Made by a program: the position numbers and the translations under genes | Shown here: positions 9,180 to 20,587 of the stretch, in pieces | Numbering within the stretch: the stretch's first letter is position 1 | How the letters are laid out: each line of letters starts with the position of its first letter | Source: Atkinsonella hypoxylon | Taxonomy: Eukaryota; Ascomycota; Sordariomycetes; Hypocreales; Clavicipitaceae | DNA length: 64,000 nt | Assembly: GCA_000729835.1 (NCBI GenBank) | Contig: JFHB01000179.1 | Coordinates: 1-64,000 of the forward strand | Direction: 5' to 3' | Notes under the pieces: model-generated | The model's database searches: none | Told to the model about the DNA's origin: nothing | What the model saw: only the letters and a program-made list of their open reading frames with translations

Positions 9180-10960
9180 TCTAATCCTTAAGCATTAGTA
9201 ATAGCAGTAAATTGTTAGTTAGTTATAGTAAGCTGTTAGTTCTCTCTAGAAAGTAAAGCTAAAGAACGTTTCTAGCAGCTTTAGGGAGAGTTTTGCCTAA
9301 AAGGCACTAGTTTTATACTTAATAGGCGTTTCTACTAGTTTACCTACAGCTAGCCTCTTAGTTAGCGTTTTTACCTTAGTTAGTATTAGCTTTACTGCAG
9401 AAGGTATCTCTTATAGAATTAATAAAGAGAAATACATTAAAGATAGATTAATTAGTATAAACTAAGCACTTCTTTTATATTAAATAGTACTAAATCTATT
9501 ACTAAAGAGGCTTTATATAGCAATAGGCTAGTTAGCTAAGCGTTCTAAGAAGTTTATATAAATATAGTTAATTTTATATTATAAGCGTCTACTTTCTGCC
9601 TACAGTATATTAATATTACTAGCAACCTTTAGTAAGGTTTTATTTTTATTAATAACGTTATTAACACCTTTATTAAATTAACTTATACTATCTAGTTAGT
9701 TATATATACTGTAAATAGTAGTCTATAATTTATTAAACTACTTATTAAATAGACCTCCTTTAGCCTCTATTCTAACTTAATTAATCTTTTTATTTAACTT
9801 ATTAATTTTAGTAATATAGAGGTTAAGTTGCTTCTATATAGTGTTACTACCTATAGAAGTGTCCTTAAGGTAGACTTTAATTATTTCTTTAGTGTTAGAT
9901 TTATACTTCTCCTAAAGGAGACTATTACACTAGCTTTAGGATTGTACCTTAGCTAATAGAATAAAGAGTAAGTTTATATAGCTAATACTAGCTAAGGTAC
10001 CTATAATAGTACTATTAATCCTACTAAATTTATTAAAGAAGTAGATAGTAAGTAATGCTATCTATAACAGTAAACTAGTAGATAAATCTATAGTAATAGT
10101 TTTCTTACCTCTTTTTACTATATTGCTACTATAGTATATAGTAGCTGCTGCTTTTGCCTATATCTTACCTCTTCTAGCTACTTTAGCGTTACCTATAGAT
10201 ACCTTAGCATCCTTACCTTTATATTGCTAGTTCTAGCGCTTTACTTTATAGTTATTGTAAATCCTAAAGATATATATTACTGTATTCTACTAAAGTAAGT
10301 AATATATATTATCTTTAGAGACCTTAATGCTAGTTTTATCTATTGTACTGCCTTTAAGGGTAAATTTATAGGTATAAGTGTAAATAGTATTTTCTATATT
10401 CTATACCTTTTCTTTAGCTCTATTAGTGTAGCAATACTAACTATAGTCTTCTATAATAGGCTCTACATTAGTAATATTAATATTATCTTTAATTTCTATA
10501 GAAATAGTATTAGAGATAAACTTATTAACTTTTAGGGTGCCTTTAGCACTTCTAGGCCTACTAAAAGTGCTATATAGATAGTAGAAATTAAGTAATATAA
10601 GATAAGTTTTAATGTTATTTAGCTCTATAGCTACTATATTACCTTTATAGTTATATTCTTACTCCTTAAACTTAAAACCTTTACTCTTAGCGTTAGAACT
10701 ATTATTATAATTAATATATATATTAGAAGCAATATATTCTTCTTTAGATTTAAATAGTAGCAGTATTATAGCTTAAGTATAGTTACTATTGTTATTCTCT
10801 TCTTAGAATAAGCTATCTAGGTTTGCTAGAATTAACGATTTTAAACTACTAAAAGAAAAGAATAATAGTAGTAGATTTTCTGCAAAAGGGATAGAAGAGG
10901 CTAGAAGTAGCTCTATAGAGGCTAGTTAGTTCTATAGGCTACAGGAATTTGCTCTATAGG
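9180..10960 (-). pseudogene. Extra post-integrase frame of gypsy B1, unknown function
   Basis: A single minus-strand frame runs about 590 codons with stops that are only TAA or TAG, as expected of a RIP-mutated gene. I do not recognise the product. Visible features, N to C: a Leu-rich start; a middle region with FSRPRSAKGTLKV near 10555; a basic stretch (KVKRQ..., VARRGK, VKRGKK) near 10250-10110; a possible coiled coil (NLYITKINKLNKKI) near 9800; and a charged C-terminal part with ILTKVKTLTKRLAVGK near 9370. It lies between integrase and the 3' LTR, where retroviruses carry env, but I see no signal peptide or clear membrane segment. The matching part of B2 is outside the window, so this is the only copy here. 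Confidence 0.55.
10264..10318. repeat. Inverted repeat inside the B1 extra frame
   Basis: CTAAAGATATATATTACT pairs with AGTAATATATATTATCTTTAG with a three-base bulge. Very AT-rich, so it may be chance, but the arms are long. Confidence 0.4.
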
Positions 10961-11539
10961 CAGTCTATTGCTCTTAGCGTAGTATTCTAGTGTTTAACTA
11001 TTAGAAGTAGCTAAATAATAGCCTAAGGGAATAGAAAGAGCAGTAGCTGTAATAGCATTAATAAATTTATAAAGACTTTATAATATATAAAGGTATAAGG
11101 AAAAGGTTATATAGTAAAAAGCGTAAAAATTCGCAAAAGTAAAGGTAAATTTATAGAAAAAGTAGGTTAAAACAACAGTATATAGATTTATAGGTGTTTT
11201 CTTCTTAACCTTCTATAATTCTATAATATAGGTTAATTTTAATAGTTCTAATAATAATAAATAAGGAAATAAAGAAAGAGATACTAAGAGATTTAAATAA
11301 TTTATTATATAATAAAGGAAATTAAGACTTATAAAGAAAAGAGTTAGTAGTAAGCTTCTACTAGCTAATTTAGAGTTTTCTAGTAGGCTATATTACTCTT
11401 CTAATAATACTAATACTCTTCTTCCTAATTTATAGAGTGCTTCTATAGATATTTATTTATAATTTTAAAAGCATTAACTTTAAGCTTATCTTTAGAAATC
11501 TATTAGTTATCTTTAGTAAAGAACTCTTTCTATTATATA

Positions 11540-13600
11540 AGGAATTCTAAATGCAGCTTACTTAACCTACTATAGAAACATTAGATTTAATAGGCGTAAA
11601 TTCGCTTAATTTCCTAATAGTCCTCTATACTAAACCCTTCTATTGCAATTAGCAGTAGTAGTTACTCTTTCTAGTTAAAAGGGTCTTTACTTTATCTTAG
11701 CTTCTAAAGGTAAGCTACTAATACTACTAAGTATATATATAAATCTAGTAGGAAATTTAAGTAAAACAATAATAAGCTTACTTTTATAAGAACTTTATAT
11801 AGCTCTATCTATTAAGAAGACTATTTCTTTTTTAGCTTTTCTAGAAGTATATATCCTTAGTGTAATTATAGGTAGACTATATTCTTTACTTTAATGTTAA
11901 TAGGCTTATACTAGGCGTTATATTTAATCTTACTTAAGGCATTTACTATACTAATAGCTATTTTTACCTCTTGCTAGTATAGCTTCTAAAGTATAGCTAT
12001 ATTGCTTATATCTATTCTGTTGCTAGAAACGTTATTTAATTAGATTAAATTAACAACAGTAGCTAGTTAGAAACTATATATAAGTTTGTTAAAGGAAATC
12101 TCTATACTAGCTGCTACTACATTATTAAGTTAGTACTATAGTGCTAAAAGTATTGCAGTCTATAGTGTATCTAGATTTATAACTGTATAGTATTAAATAG
12201 CAATAATAACTATTTAATTCTTCTATTTAGCTATTCTATCTATTTATAGGTAGTAAGCTATAGCTATAAGCAATTTACTTCTAATTTAGGTAAATATACT
12301 TCTTTAAACGTTAAAAATAAACTTTAGATCTTAGTTACTTATAATCTACTTAGAAAGGCTTTAGTCTAATAAATATAGCATCTATAAGAGCAGTTCTACT
12401 TAAATTTCTACTGTATATATTATATACTTAAGTATAAGGATTGTTTACTTACTAAATAGGCAATTTACTAAATATAGTAAGTTATAGGAGCTATATTTAT
12501 CTTTTTGCTATAGAGTGTTTATTAAGCTAACTTTAGGTATATTAGTAATAAAATTAAGCGAAATTATATAGAAAGGAGTTAGAACTAACTTTAACAACCT
12601 TAATTCCTCTAGTAGCTTACTGCAGTTAATTGCGTTTTCTTTATAGGTATAGCAGTAAGCAATATAGGCTTAAATCTACTTATATATCTACAGAAAGTAA
12701 ACTACCTATAATTCTACTACTATTCTATAGGCGCTAAAATAGTTCTAATTATTATAAACTGTTTTAAGGATAAATTCTACAACCTTTATAGGTATATACA
12801 GTTAGAATAGGCCTTTTCTATTATAATAGTACAAAAGTCTATTATCTTATAGAGTTTATTTATATAGTAAAATCCTTAGTCTTCTTTATTAATTTTATTA
12901 ATCTTACTTTTTATAAAAGTTCTTAATACCTTCTATAATTTTACTAAGCTTTAGATTAAAACTATAGCCTTAAATAATTTTCTCTTTTAAACCTTTATTT
13001 AATACTACTATAGTACTGTATTCTTTAGCGAAAAACGCACTTATATTAAGCTTATTAAATTTACTATTATAAGTCTTCTCTTAGTATAAGACTATAACTA
13101 GCAACCTAGAGAGTGTATTTAGTACTACATTTAGCACTTCTAGTATATAGAAGACTTTTAGGTTAAATTGCAATAGATAATTAGCTACTTTAGCTAATTT
13201 TAGGTTAGCTTTATTTAGATCTATTATAGTAAGTAAGGTATATTTAATAATCCCTTTTGCTAGTAAGTAATCTATAATAATATTAATAGTGTAGCAGTTA
13301 GATTAAACTATTTTCTATAGCTTTTAAACACTCTATATAATTACAGCTACCTCTACCTTAGTTAATCTATAGCGTTTCTTTAGGTTAAAAGTATATCTTA
13401 AGAGAAAAAGAATTAGTTAAAGCTAATTATTTTTAATATCTTTACTAGGTATACTGTAACTATTCTATTTACCTATAAGCTAAAAGATAAAGAGCCTAAA
13501 TTCTTCTTTATAAGTATTAACTTTAAAGAATAAATACTTACTAAAGTTATAGTGCTATAGAATAGTGTTTTTATTAAGGTATACCTTTACCTCTTAAAAT
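11540..13600 (-). pseudogene. Gypsy B1 pol: RNase H and integrase region
   Basis: Minus-strand frame with TAA/TAG stops only. It carries an RNase H C-terminal block like EYSTIVVLNKGLKE (near 13020), a zinc-binding-like region with Cys/Tyr replacing several Cys/His positions, then the integrase core with FITNIPKVS (from the family's D-containing FI..LP block), NCLFSKQT, and the C-terminal part near 11900 with NALSKIKYNA and LQLHQGYI. This order and wording match the fungal gypsy integrases whose family form is DKFSKR and LRLHKGY. The end of the frame is placed near 11540. The upstream 7448-8077 of B2 repeats its start. Confidence 0.8.
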
Positions 13601-14800
13601 ACCTTCTTTTTCTTAGGTTTTAGTAAAAATATTACTTCTTAAGCTTTCTTTTAGTGTATTAGTTTTAGTAAACTATTAGCTAAGCCTTTCTTATAAAGCT
13701 TTTATAGTAAAGTAGTCTTTTATTCCTATAGTAAGTAAATTTATATATTAAACTATAGAATACTTTTCTATAAAAAGCTAGCTATACTAATAAAGGTCTT
13801 TAGATTTATAAGATCTACTAGAAACTTAAGTTTTTAAAAAGCTTTTAGCTTATTATTTATATTAATAATTCTATTACTATTAAAAATAAAACCTAATAGC
13901 TAAATAGCTAAGTAGCCTATAAATAACTTCTTTATAGCTATTATTAACTTATTTTTCTTTAGGATTAATAAGACTATATTAAGGTATATAAGGTAGTCTT
14001 TAGTAAAGTTAAAGAATACAATAATGTTATTAATATAGATTTATATAAAATATTAATGCTTTTAAAATAATTAGTCTATATATTATTAAGCAAAAGCTAG
14101 TGTATTCTTAAAGCCTATAAGCGCTATATTTAATGCTTTTAATCCTTATTTTAATATTACTACTATATAAGATTAATGCTCTTATTTTATAGGAAGCTAG
14201 TAGAAAAACCCTAATATATTAAAGAGTAAAAACAACTTCTTACTATATATATCTACTATAATATTTAATTAATCTAGTAAAGAGTATATATTTAGTATTA
14301 CTATACTGTTAAGCAGCCTTATATTAACTATAACTTATCCTTTTCTTTCTGTTAAGGTTTTAATCTACACTATAAAGGCTAAGTAGGCTATAGCTGCTAG
14401 GTTGTTTAAATATAATATCTTTCTACTTAAATACAGCTTATTGTAAACCTTATCTAATTTAGCTTTATCTTTAGCTTTTAGTAGGTAGATTTAAATAGGT
14501 TTTAGCTACTTTTACTATCTATCTACTAGATCTACTCTTATATACTAGTCTTTAAGTATAGAAATAATACCTCTATTATAATAAATATTGTATTTATTTG
14601 TTAAGTTAATAAGTTTAGCTATAATATTTAGGTTTAAGTTTTCTACCTTAACCTTATATTTATTGTAGATATATAGTATATCCTTAGAATAAGAGATTCT
14701 ATATATAGAGATACTATTATTAACTTTCTTAGGGTTAAATTTACTACTATTACTTTCTTTCTATATTTTATAATCTTCTATAGGCAATAGACTATTATTA
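13600..14800 (-). pseudogene. Gypsy B1 pol: reverse transcriptase
   Basis: Minus-strand frame. The block KGQVIVNIRLLNSIT (near 14330) corresponds to the family motif with VDIRGLN. The catalytic box at 14037-14026 reads Tyr-Ile-Asn-Asn where an active enzyme has Tyr-x-Asp-Asp, so both aspartates are lost by G-to-A changes. It is followed by IVFFNF...LIYLNIVLLIL and LLGFIF, typical of Ty3/gypsy. Further down come the connection-region blocks with LEAF..LKFP and RKTALL. Stops are TAA/TAG. Confidence 0.88.
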
Positions 14801-17800
14801 GGTATAATATTCTTAGAAAAATATATATATAAATTAAATAGGTTTATAATTATATAGTTAGCCTTAAGCTCTTTATTATACTAAAGATAAGCAACCTTTT
14901 AATTTTTCTAGATTATAATAAATTTATCTAAATAGTTATAGGCTACTATTTATTCCTAGTTAGTTGTACTAAGCAATATATCTAGAATAAGGTTAGATTT
15001 TAAGTATATATAGTAGGCAGTAGCCTTTTTATTAGCTAATACCTTCTTCTATTTAACTAGGATATACTTCTACAATTTTAGCGGAATTATTATAGCTTAT
15101 GCTGCTGTTACATTCTAATATAGAATCTTTAAAATTAGCTAAAAGATACCTATTTCTATAACTATATTATAAATAGACCTAATAGTAGCTTTAGAGCAAA
15201 TAAAATTAATTTTAACACTATAATTATAGAGAAAGGTTAAACCTAGAAGGAGCTTTAGTTCTAGGTTACTTATTACGTTAGCTATAACTGTAAAATAGCT
15301 AGTTATAGGTACACTATATATAGATCTAGGGATATAGAAGTTAAATATAGCTGTCTTAGAGATATAGAAGGATAATTACACTCTAGTAACTAGTTTTAGC
15401 TCTATTTTTACCTATTTTATATTCTAACTAAACTAAGTTAACTATACTTTATTAACTAGCACTAAAGAGGTTTTAGTATCTAGGTAGATTTAATATAATA
15501 GTTCTTTATTATAGAATTAAATAGAAATCTTTAGAAAGGAATTTAACTTTAAAATACTAAATTTAATAAGCTATAGCCTTATAACTGCTTTAACTACTTA
15601 CTTTATCTAGATTTCTTATAAATCCTTTTAGTTTACCTCTATTTAAACCTTCTTCTTTTACTTTTCTTTACTTTTAGTAAAATAGGTTTTAATAAAGTTA
15701 GATTTTAGGCTAGTTAGTAGTTCTTTAGTATTAACTATTTCTTCTTCTTCTATTAGCTAGTATCTATAGCTTTTAAGGTACTTCTTATAGTCTTTTTAGT
15801 TAGATTTATCTTTAAACGTTATTATATAGGTATATTCCTTATTATTCTACAGTAAGCTTTATTATTAAAAACGTTAGAGCTACTAAGGATACTATAGCTT
15901 TAGCTAATAATTCTAGCTAGCCTCTAAATTCTAGTTCTACTAAGGCTAAAGCTACTGCCCTTTTAGTAGCTAATTTCTTTAGTTTTATAGTAAGTACTAA
16001 GGATAATTATTCTAGTAATTTTTATAGAATAGAGGTTAGAACTAAAATTAACTATTGCTTTTATTCTAGTTTACTTAGTTACTTTAAGCTACTTTATTGT
16101 TTTTAGAGTTCTTACTATTAGATTTACTCTAAGTGTAGTAAGCATTAGTACCTTTCTTATAGTCTTTTAATTTTTATTATTTTTTTAAATCCTTAAGGCA
16201 TTTTTATAGATCCTTAACCTTATTATCTACTATAGTAATATATATAGATCTTAGGTCTTTTACTATTAAAATTAGGTATAGCTATTGCAATCCTAAGTAT
16301 AGCTTATAATAGAGTCTTAAAAGGAGCTAAAGATTAATAGTTTTACTATTTATATAGGTATATTAGAATACTCTAGAGGTAAATTCCCTAAATAATTTTT
16401 CTTTAATTATATTTTACTCTATAAACTTAGCTAAATCTAGCTATATTATTATATCCTAGATCTATATACTAAATTCTTTATAGATAGCAGTATAAATAGA
16501 GTTTAAACTGCTAAAAATAGCTATTTTTTTATAGTAATCTAAATACTACTTATACTATATTAATATATTCCCTTTAAAGAGAGTTTAAAGCTTAATGTAA
16601 ATAGCTTCTTAGGCATTAATTGCACTACAGCTATAGTAGTCTTTAACAGCTTAGATTTATAGCTCTATATTATAGAAAATAGTGTACTTTCCTTTATATA
16701 AAATTAGCTTATAGATATTTCTATTGTTAAAGGGTTTAAAGTAACTAATATTAGTAATTTTCTATATAGAATCTATTTATTCCTTAGGGGTTTAGAACTA
16801 TATATTACTCTAGTTATTCTATTTTTAATGTAGATCTAGCCTTTTATCTACTAGATTTAGCTAAAGATTATTGTTTCTAATATAGTGTAGTGCCTATTAA
16901 TTTATATACTAATATTTAAAGTTACTAGATACTTAATCTTAGTCTTTTTTAGTATTTTAGCTTTTTTTAGCCTTACTGTTATAGTATTGCTCTAATAGAT
17001 TCTTTAGAAATTATAATAGCTTCTATTCTTTTAGAAAAGTACTAAGGTGTTTAAGGTATCTCTATATTATATAGTTTCCTTTACCTAAAGGTTACTTTTA
17101 ACCTTACTTTTAGTTCTAGTTATCTTTTAGGGGTAAGTAAGAATTAAAAGCCCTTTATCTATAATTCTTAAGCTAAAAGCCTTATTAGGTATAGTATTAT
17201 CTATTGTATCTATCCTAAGGCTTAAGTGTAGTCTTTATTCTCTAGGCTAAGTATTATTGCTCTACCTAAAGAGTAGCAATTTTATTGTTTAATTCTCTCT
17301 ATAATTTACTAATTTTATTAATTAATTCTCCTCTAATTCTACTAATTTACTTACTAATTTCTGCAGAAAAATCTATAAGCTATTCTAGTAAGAGGTTCTC
17401 TTTTCTAAGTAGATCTACTGCTTTCTCTACTTTATACTCTAGCTTAAGGGTATAAAACCTCTAGTAAGCCTATAAAAGCAGTAAGATTTTAGCTAGTTCT
17501 TTAATTAGTAAGTTTTTTTTAGCAGTTTAAGGTGTATTTAATAGATCTAGGTCCTTAGTAAGCAGTATAAATCTAGATCTCTATACTTACTTTCCTTTAA
17601 TATTCTAGGTAGAACTAGCACTAGCTTTATAGATAGTGTCTTCTAAGCTATTAAATCTAGATAATCTAGCCTTAGCTTTTCCTTTTAGTATTACTATTAG
17701 TAAATCTATAAAAAGTCTAGTAGATTTAGCCTTATTAATAATTCTATTAACCTACCTTTATACCTACTATACTATAGAAGCGTTAATAGTATTCTAGTAA

Positions 17801-18090
17801 AAAGGTAGTTCTATTAGCTTAGGTTAGTTATATAATTTAAGCTGTTTATTAACAAATTTATAGTAAGTAAAATAAAGTAGTAAGCTTCTTTTCTTCTAAG
17901 GTATAAAATCCCTTTTTTAAATCTAGAAATCTAGATTTTAGCGGTAAAATTTATAGAATTAATATATAGTTTTAAGTTCTCTATTAGTAAAAGGAATATA
18001 GTTTCTTCTACTAAGCTCCTTCTAAAGTTACTCTATCTTAAATATTATAATTTTAGCTTTTTAAGCTTAAGGAGAGTTAGCAACAATTAG
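14800..18090 (-). pseudogene. Gypsy B1 gag and protease region
   Basis: Minus-strand frames between the 5' LTR (18108) and reverse transcriptase. A protease-like stretch near 15350-15150 contains YSVPITSYFTVIAN and LLLGLTFLYNYSVKINF, resembling the distal part of gypsy aspartic proteases (ILGLPWL-type block); the catalytic Asp-Thr/Ser-Gly is not clear. Upstream near 16100-16200 is a Lys/Cys region that may be a decayed zinc knuckle. The rest is AT-rich gag-like sequence without a motif I can name. B2 repeats this region at 18386-20272 and 34678-37435. Confidence 0.6.
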
Positions 18091-18107
18091 AAGCAATTGC
18101 TACTACT

Positions 18108-18350
18108 TATTATAGTAAAATTTAATATAGGTTTGTTAGAAGTAACAATAGGTTATTAGATTTAATAGGTTATACAAAGATTTATAAGAGGAGTCGTAAG
18201 AGTTGCTGTAAGGAGCATCTAGTAATAGTATTCTAGTAAATAATAGTTAATTATTTAATCTAACTACCTAAGTGTTGCTTCTAACTACTTATACATAATT
18301 GCGGTCACGTGTACTAGTGACCTGCGGGTCTGTAGGATTATCCCGTAACA
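18108..18350 (-). repeat. 5' LTR of gypsy B1
   Basis: 243 bp. Its right end, about 18290-18350, keeps the unmutated form (GCGGTCACGTG, ATCCCGTAACA), while the left end is RIP-mutated: the mirror image of the other LTR. The target duplication TAAAG follows at 18351-18355. Confidence 0.92.
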
Positions 18351-18355
18351 TAAAG

Positions 18356-18385
18356 CCTTATATATTTTTAACATATATTTTAACA
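18356..18385 (-). repeat. 5' LTR of TRIM H, second piece
   Basis: 30 bp completing the LTR begun at 8351-8400, ending TTTTAACA and followed by the ACTAG target duplication (18386-18390). Confidence 0.88.
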
Positions 18386-20272
18386 ACTAGGTATACTATA
18401 ACTGTTCTATTTGCCTATAAGCTAGAAGATAAAGAGCCTAAATTCTTCCTTATAAGTATTAACTTTAAAGAATAAATGCTTACTAGAGTTATAGTACTAT
18501 AGAATAGTGTTTTTATTAAGGTATACTTTTACCTCTTAGAATGCTTTCTCTTCCTTAGGTTTTAGCGAAAATATTACTTCTTAAGCTTTCTTTTAGTGTA
18601 TTAGTTTTAGTAAACTATTAGCTAAGCCTTTCTTATAAAGCTCTTATAGTAAAGTAGTCTTTTATTTCTATAGTAAGTAAATTTATATATTAAACTATAG
18701 AATACTTTTCTATAAAAAGCTAGCTATATTAATAAAGGTCTTTAGATTTATAAGATTTACTAGAAACTTAAGTTTTTAAAAAGCTTTTAGCCTATTATTT
18801 ATATTAGTAATTCTATTGCTATTAACAATAAAACCTAACAGCTAAATAGCTAAATAGCTTATAAATAACTTCTTTATAGCTATTATTAACTTATTTTTCT
18901 CTAGAATTAATAAAACTATATTAAGGTATATAAGGTAGTTCTTAGTAGAGTTAGAGAATATAATAATATTATTAATATAGATTTATATAAAATATTAATA
19001 CTTTTAAAATAATTAGTCTATATATTATTAAGTAAAAGCTAATATATTCTTAAAGCCTATAAGCGCTATATTTAATGCTTTTAATCCTTATTTTAATATT
19101 ACTACTATATAAGATTAATGCTCTTATTTTACAGAAAGCTAGTAGAAAAACCCTAATATATTAAAGAGTAAAAATATCTTCTTACTATATATATTTACTA
19201 TAATATTTAATTAATCTAGTAAGGGGTATATATTTAGCATTACTATACTGTTAAGTAGCCTTATATTAACTATAACTTATTCTTTTCTTTTTATTAAGGT
19301 TTTAATCTACACTATAAAGGCTAAATAAGCTATAGCTACTAAGTTGTCTAAATATAATATCTTTCTACTTAAATATAGCTTATTATAAACCTTATCTAAT
19401 TTAGCTTTATCTTTAGCTTCTAGTAAGTAGATTTAAATAGGTTTTAGCTGCTTTTACTATCTATCTACTAGATCTACTCTTATATACTAGTCTTTAGGCA
19501 TAGAAATAATACCTTTATTACAATAAATGTTATATTTATCTATTAAGTTAATAAGTTTAGCTACAATATATAGGTTTAAGTTTTCTACCTTAACCTTATA
19601 TTTATTATAGATATATAGTATATCCTTAGAACAAAAGATTCTATATATAAAGATACTGTTATTAACTTTCTTAGGGTTAAATCTACTACTGTTACCTTCT
19701 TTCTATATTTTATAATTTTCTATAGGCAATAAACTATTATTAGGTGTAATATCCTTAAAAAGATATATATATAAATTAAATAGGTTTATAATTATATAGT
19801 TAGCCTTAAGCTCTTTATTATACTAAAGATAAGTAATCTTTTAATTTTTCTAGATTATAATAAATTTATCTAAATAGTTATAAGCTACTATTTATTTTTA
19901 GTTAGTTATACTAAGCAATATATCTAGGATAAGGTTAGATTTTAAGTATATATAGTAAGCAGTAGCCTTCTTATTAACTAGTACCTCCTTCTATTTAACT
20001 AGAATATACTCCTACAATTTTAGCGGAATTATTATAGCTTATACTACTATTACATTCTAATATAAAACCTTTAAAATTAGCTAAAAGATACCTATTTCTA
20101 TAACTATATTATAAATAGACTTAATAGTAGCTCTAGAGCAAATAAAATTAATTTTAATACTATAATTATAGAGAAAGGTTAAACCTAGAAAAAGCTTTAG
20201 TCTTAAGTTACTTATTACGTTAGCTATAACTGTAAAATAGCTAGTTATAGGTACACTATATATAAATCTAGA
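18386..20272 (-). pseudogene. Gypsy B2 pol fragment: protease end and reverse transcriptase
   Basis: Matches B1 about 13444-15345. The catalytic box at 18979-18968 reads Tyr-Ile-Asn-Asn, as in B1. The 82-codon open frame at 20081-20329 on the minus strand is partly real: its codons from about 20272 downward are the protease-region frame (YSVPITSYFTVIAN), but its first 19 codons come from the inserted C2 LTR, so the frame as a whole is a chance fusion. It ends at CTAGA (20268-20272), the C2 target duplication. Confidence 0.85.
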
Positions 20273-20587
20273 TGTTGGAATCGTTATGACTCTATCGTGC
20301 GATTCCGGCGCCTGCGTGGGTGGATACAACCGCTGATTAGTCGCATCCGCACACTAGTCTCCACTTACATTAGGGTCGCCGATACCCCTTAATTCCCCCT
20401 TAACACAACACTATACCTAAGGCATATAAGGCATCTAACGGGGTATATAATATAGCCTCTTTTGCTAGTTAGATATAACTCCTAAATAACTAAATTTAAA
20501 CCTCTTTAATGTAAATACTAGTGTACTAGTAAATTAGTTATAGAACTAACTTAAAGGAGTATAAATTAAACCCTTAGTCTATTAACA
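20273..20587 (+). repeat. 5' LTR of copia C2
   Basis: 315 bp, TGTTGGAATC to CTATTAACA. About 20275-20400 is of normal composition. The next bases (CTAATTAGTAGTTGC) are in the primer-binding position and are also present in C1; I cannot assign the primer tRNA. Confidence 0.92.

Larger units (their letters stand above)
8401..18350 (-). mobile_element. Ty3/gypsy element B1, complete, 9950 bp
   Basis: Both LTRs are 243 bp (8401-8643 and 18108-18350) and the target duplication is CAAAG/TAAAG. The element reads on the minus strand: 5' LTR 18108-18350, gag and protease about 18090-15000, reverse transcriptase about 14700-13700, RNase H and integrase about 13600-11540, then an extra frame about 10960-9180, and the 3' LTR. 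It is heavily RIP-mutated although it is younger than the H element it split. A second, fragmentary copy is B2. Confidence 0.92.
8078..18385 (-). mobile_element. TRIM H, a 353-bp miniature LTR element split by gypsy B1
   Basis: H itself is 8078-8400 plus 18356-18385; the rest is the inserted B1. It has 80-bp LTRs and a 193-bp internal region with no coding capacity. The LTRs are 8078-8157, and 8351-8400 continued at 18356-18385 (50 + 30 = 80 bp). On the minus strand the 5' LTR is followed at once by a primer-binding site (8350-8337), and the 3' LTR is preceded by the polypurine tract CCAGGGGGAG (8167-8158). The target duplication is ACTAG (8073-8077 and 18386-18390). Non-autonomous; copia A shares its primer-binding site and a similar LTR start (TGTTAAAA), so an A-type element is the likely source of the missing proteins. 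Confidence 0.88.

Noticed and set aside
9180..10960. A plus-strand gene in the same region, since a plus frame is also fairly open
   Set aside because: The plus frame is almost all Leu/Ile, typical of the antisense of a Lys/Asn/Glu-rich gene, and has more stops. The minus frame agrees with the element's sense.
20081..20329. 82-codon minus-strand open frame as an independent gene
   Set aside because: It begins inside the C2 LTR and runs into the B2 protease region, so it is a chance fusion created by insertion; only its C-terminal part is real pol sequence.
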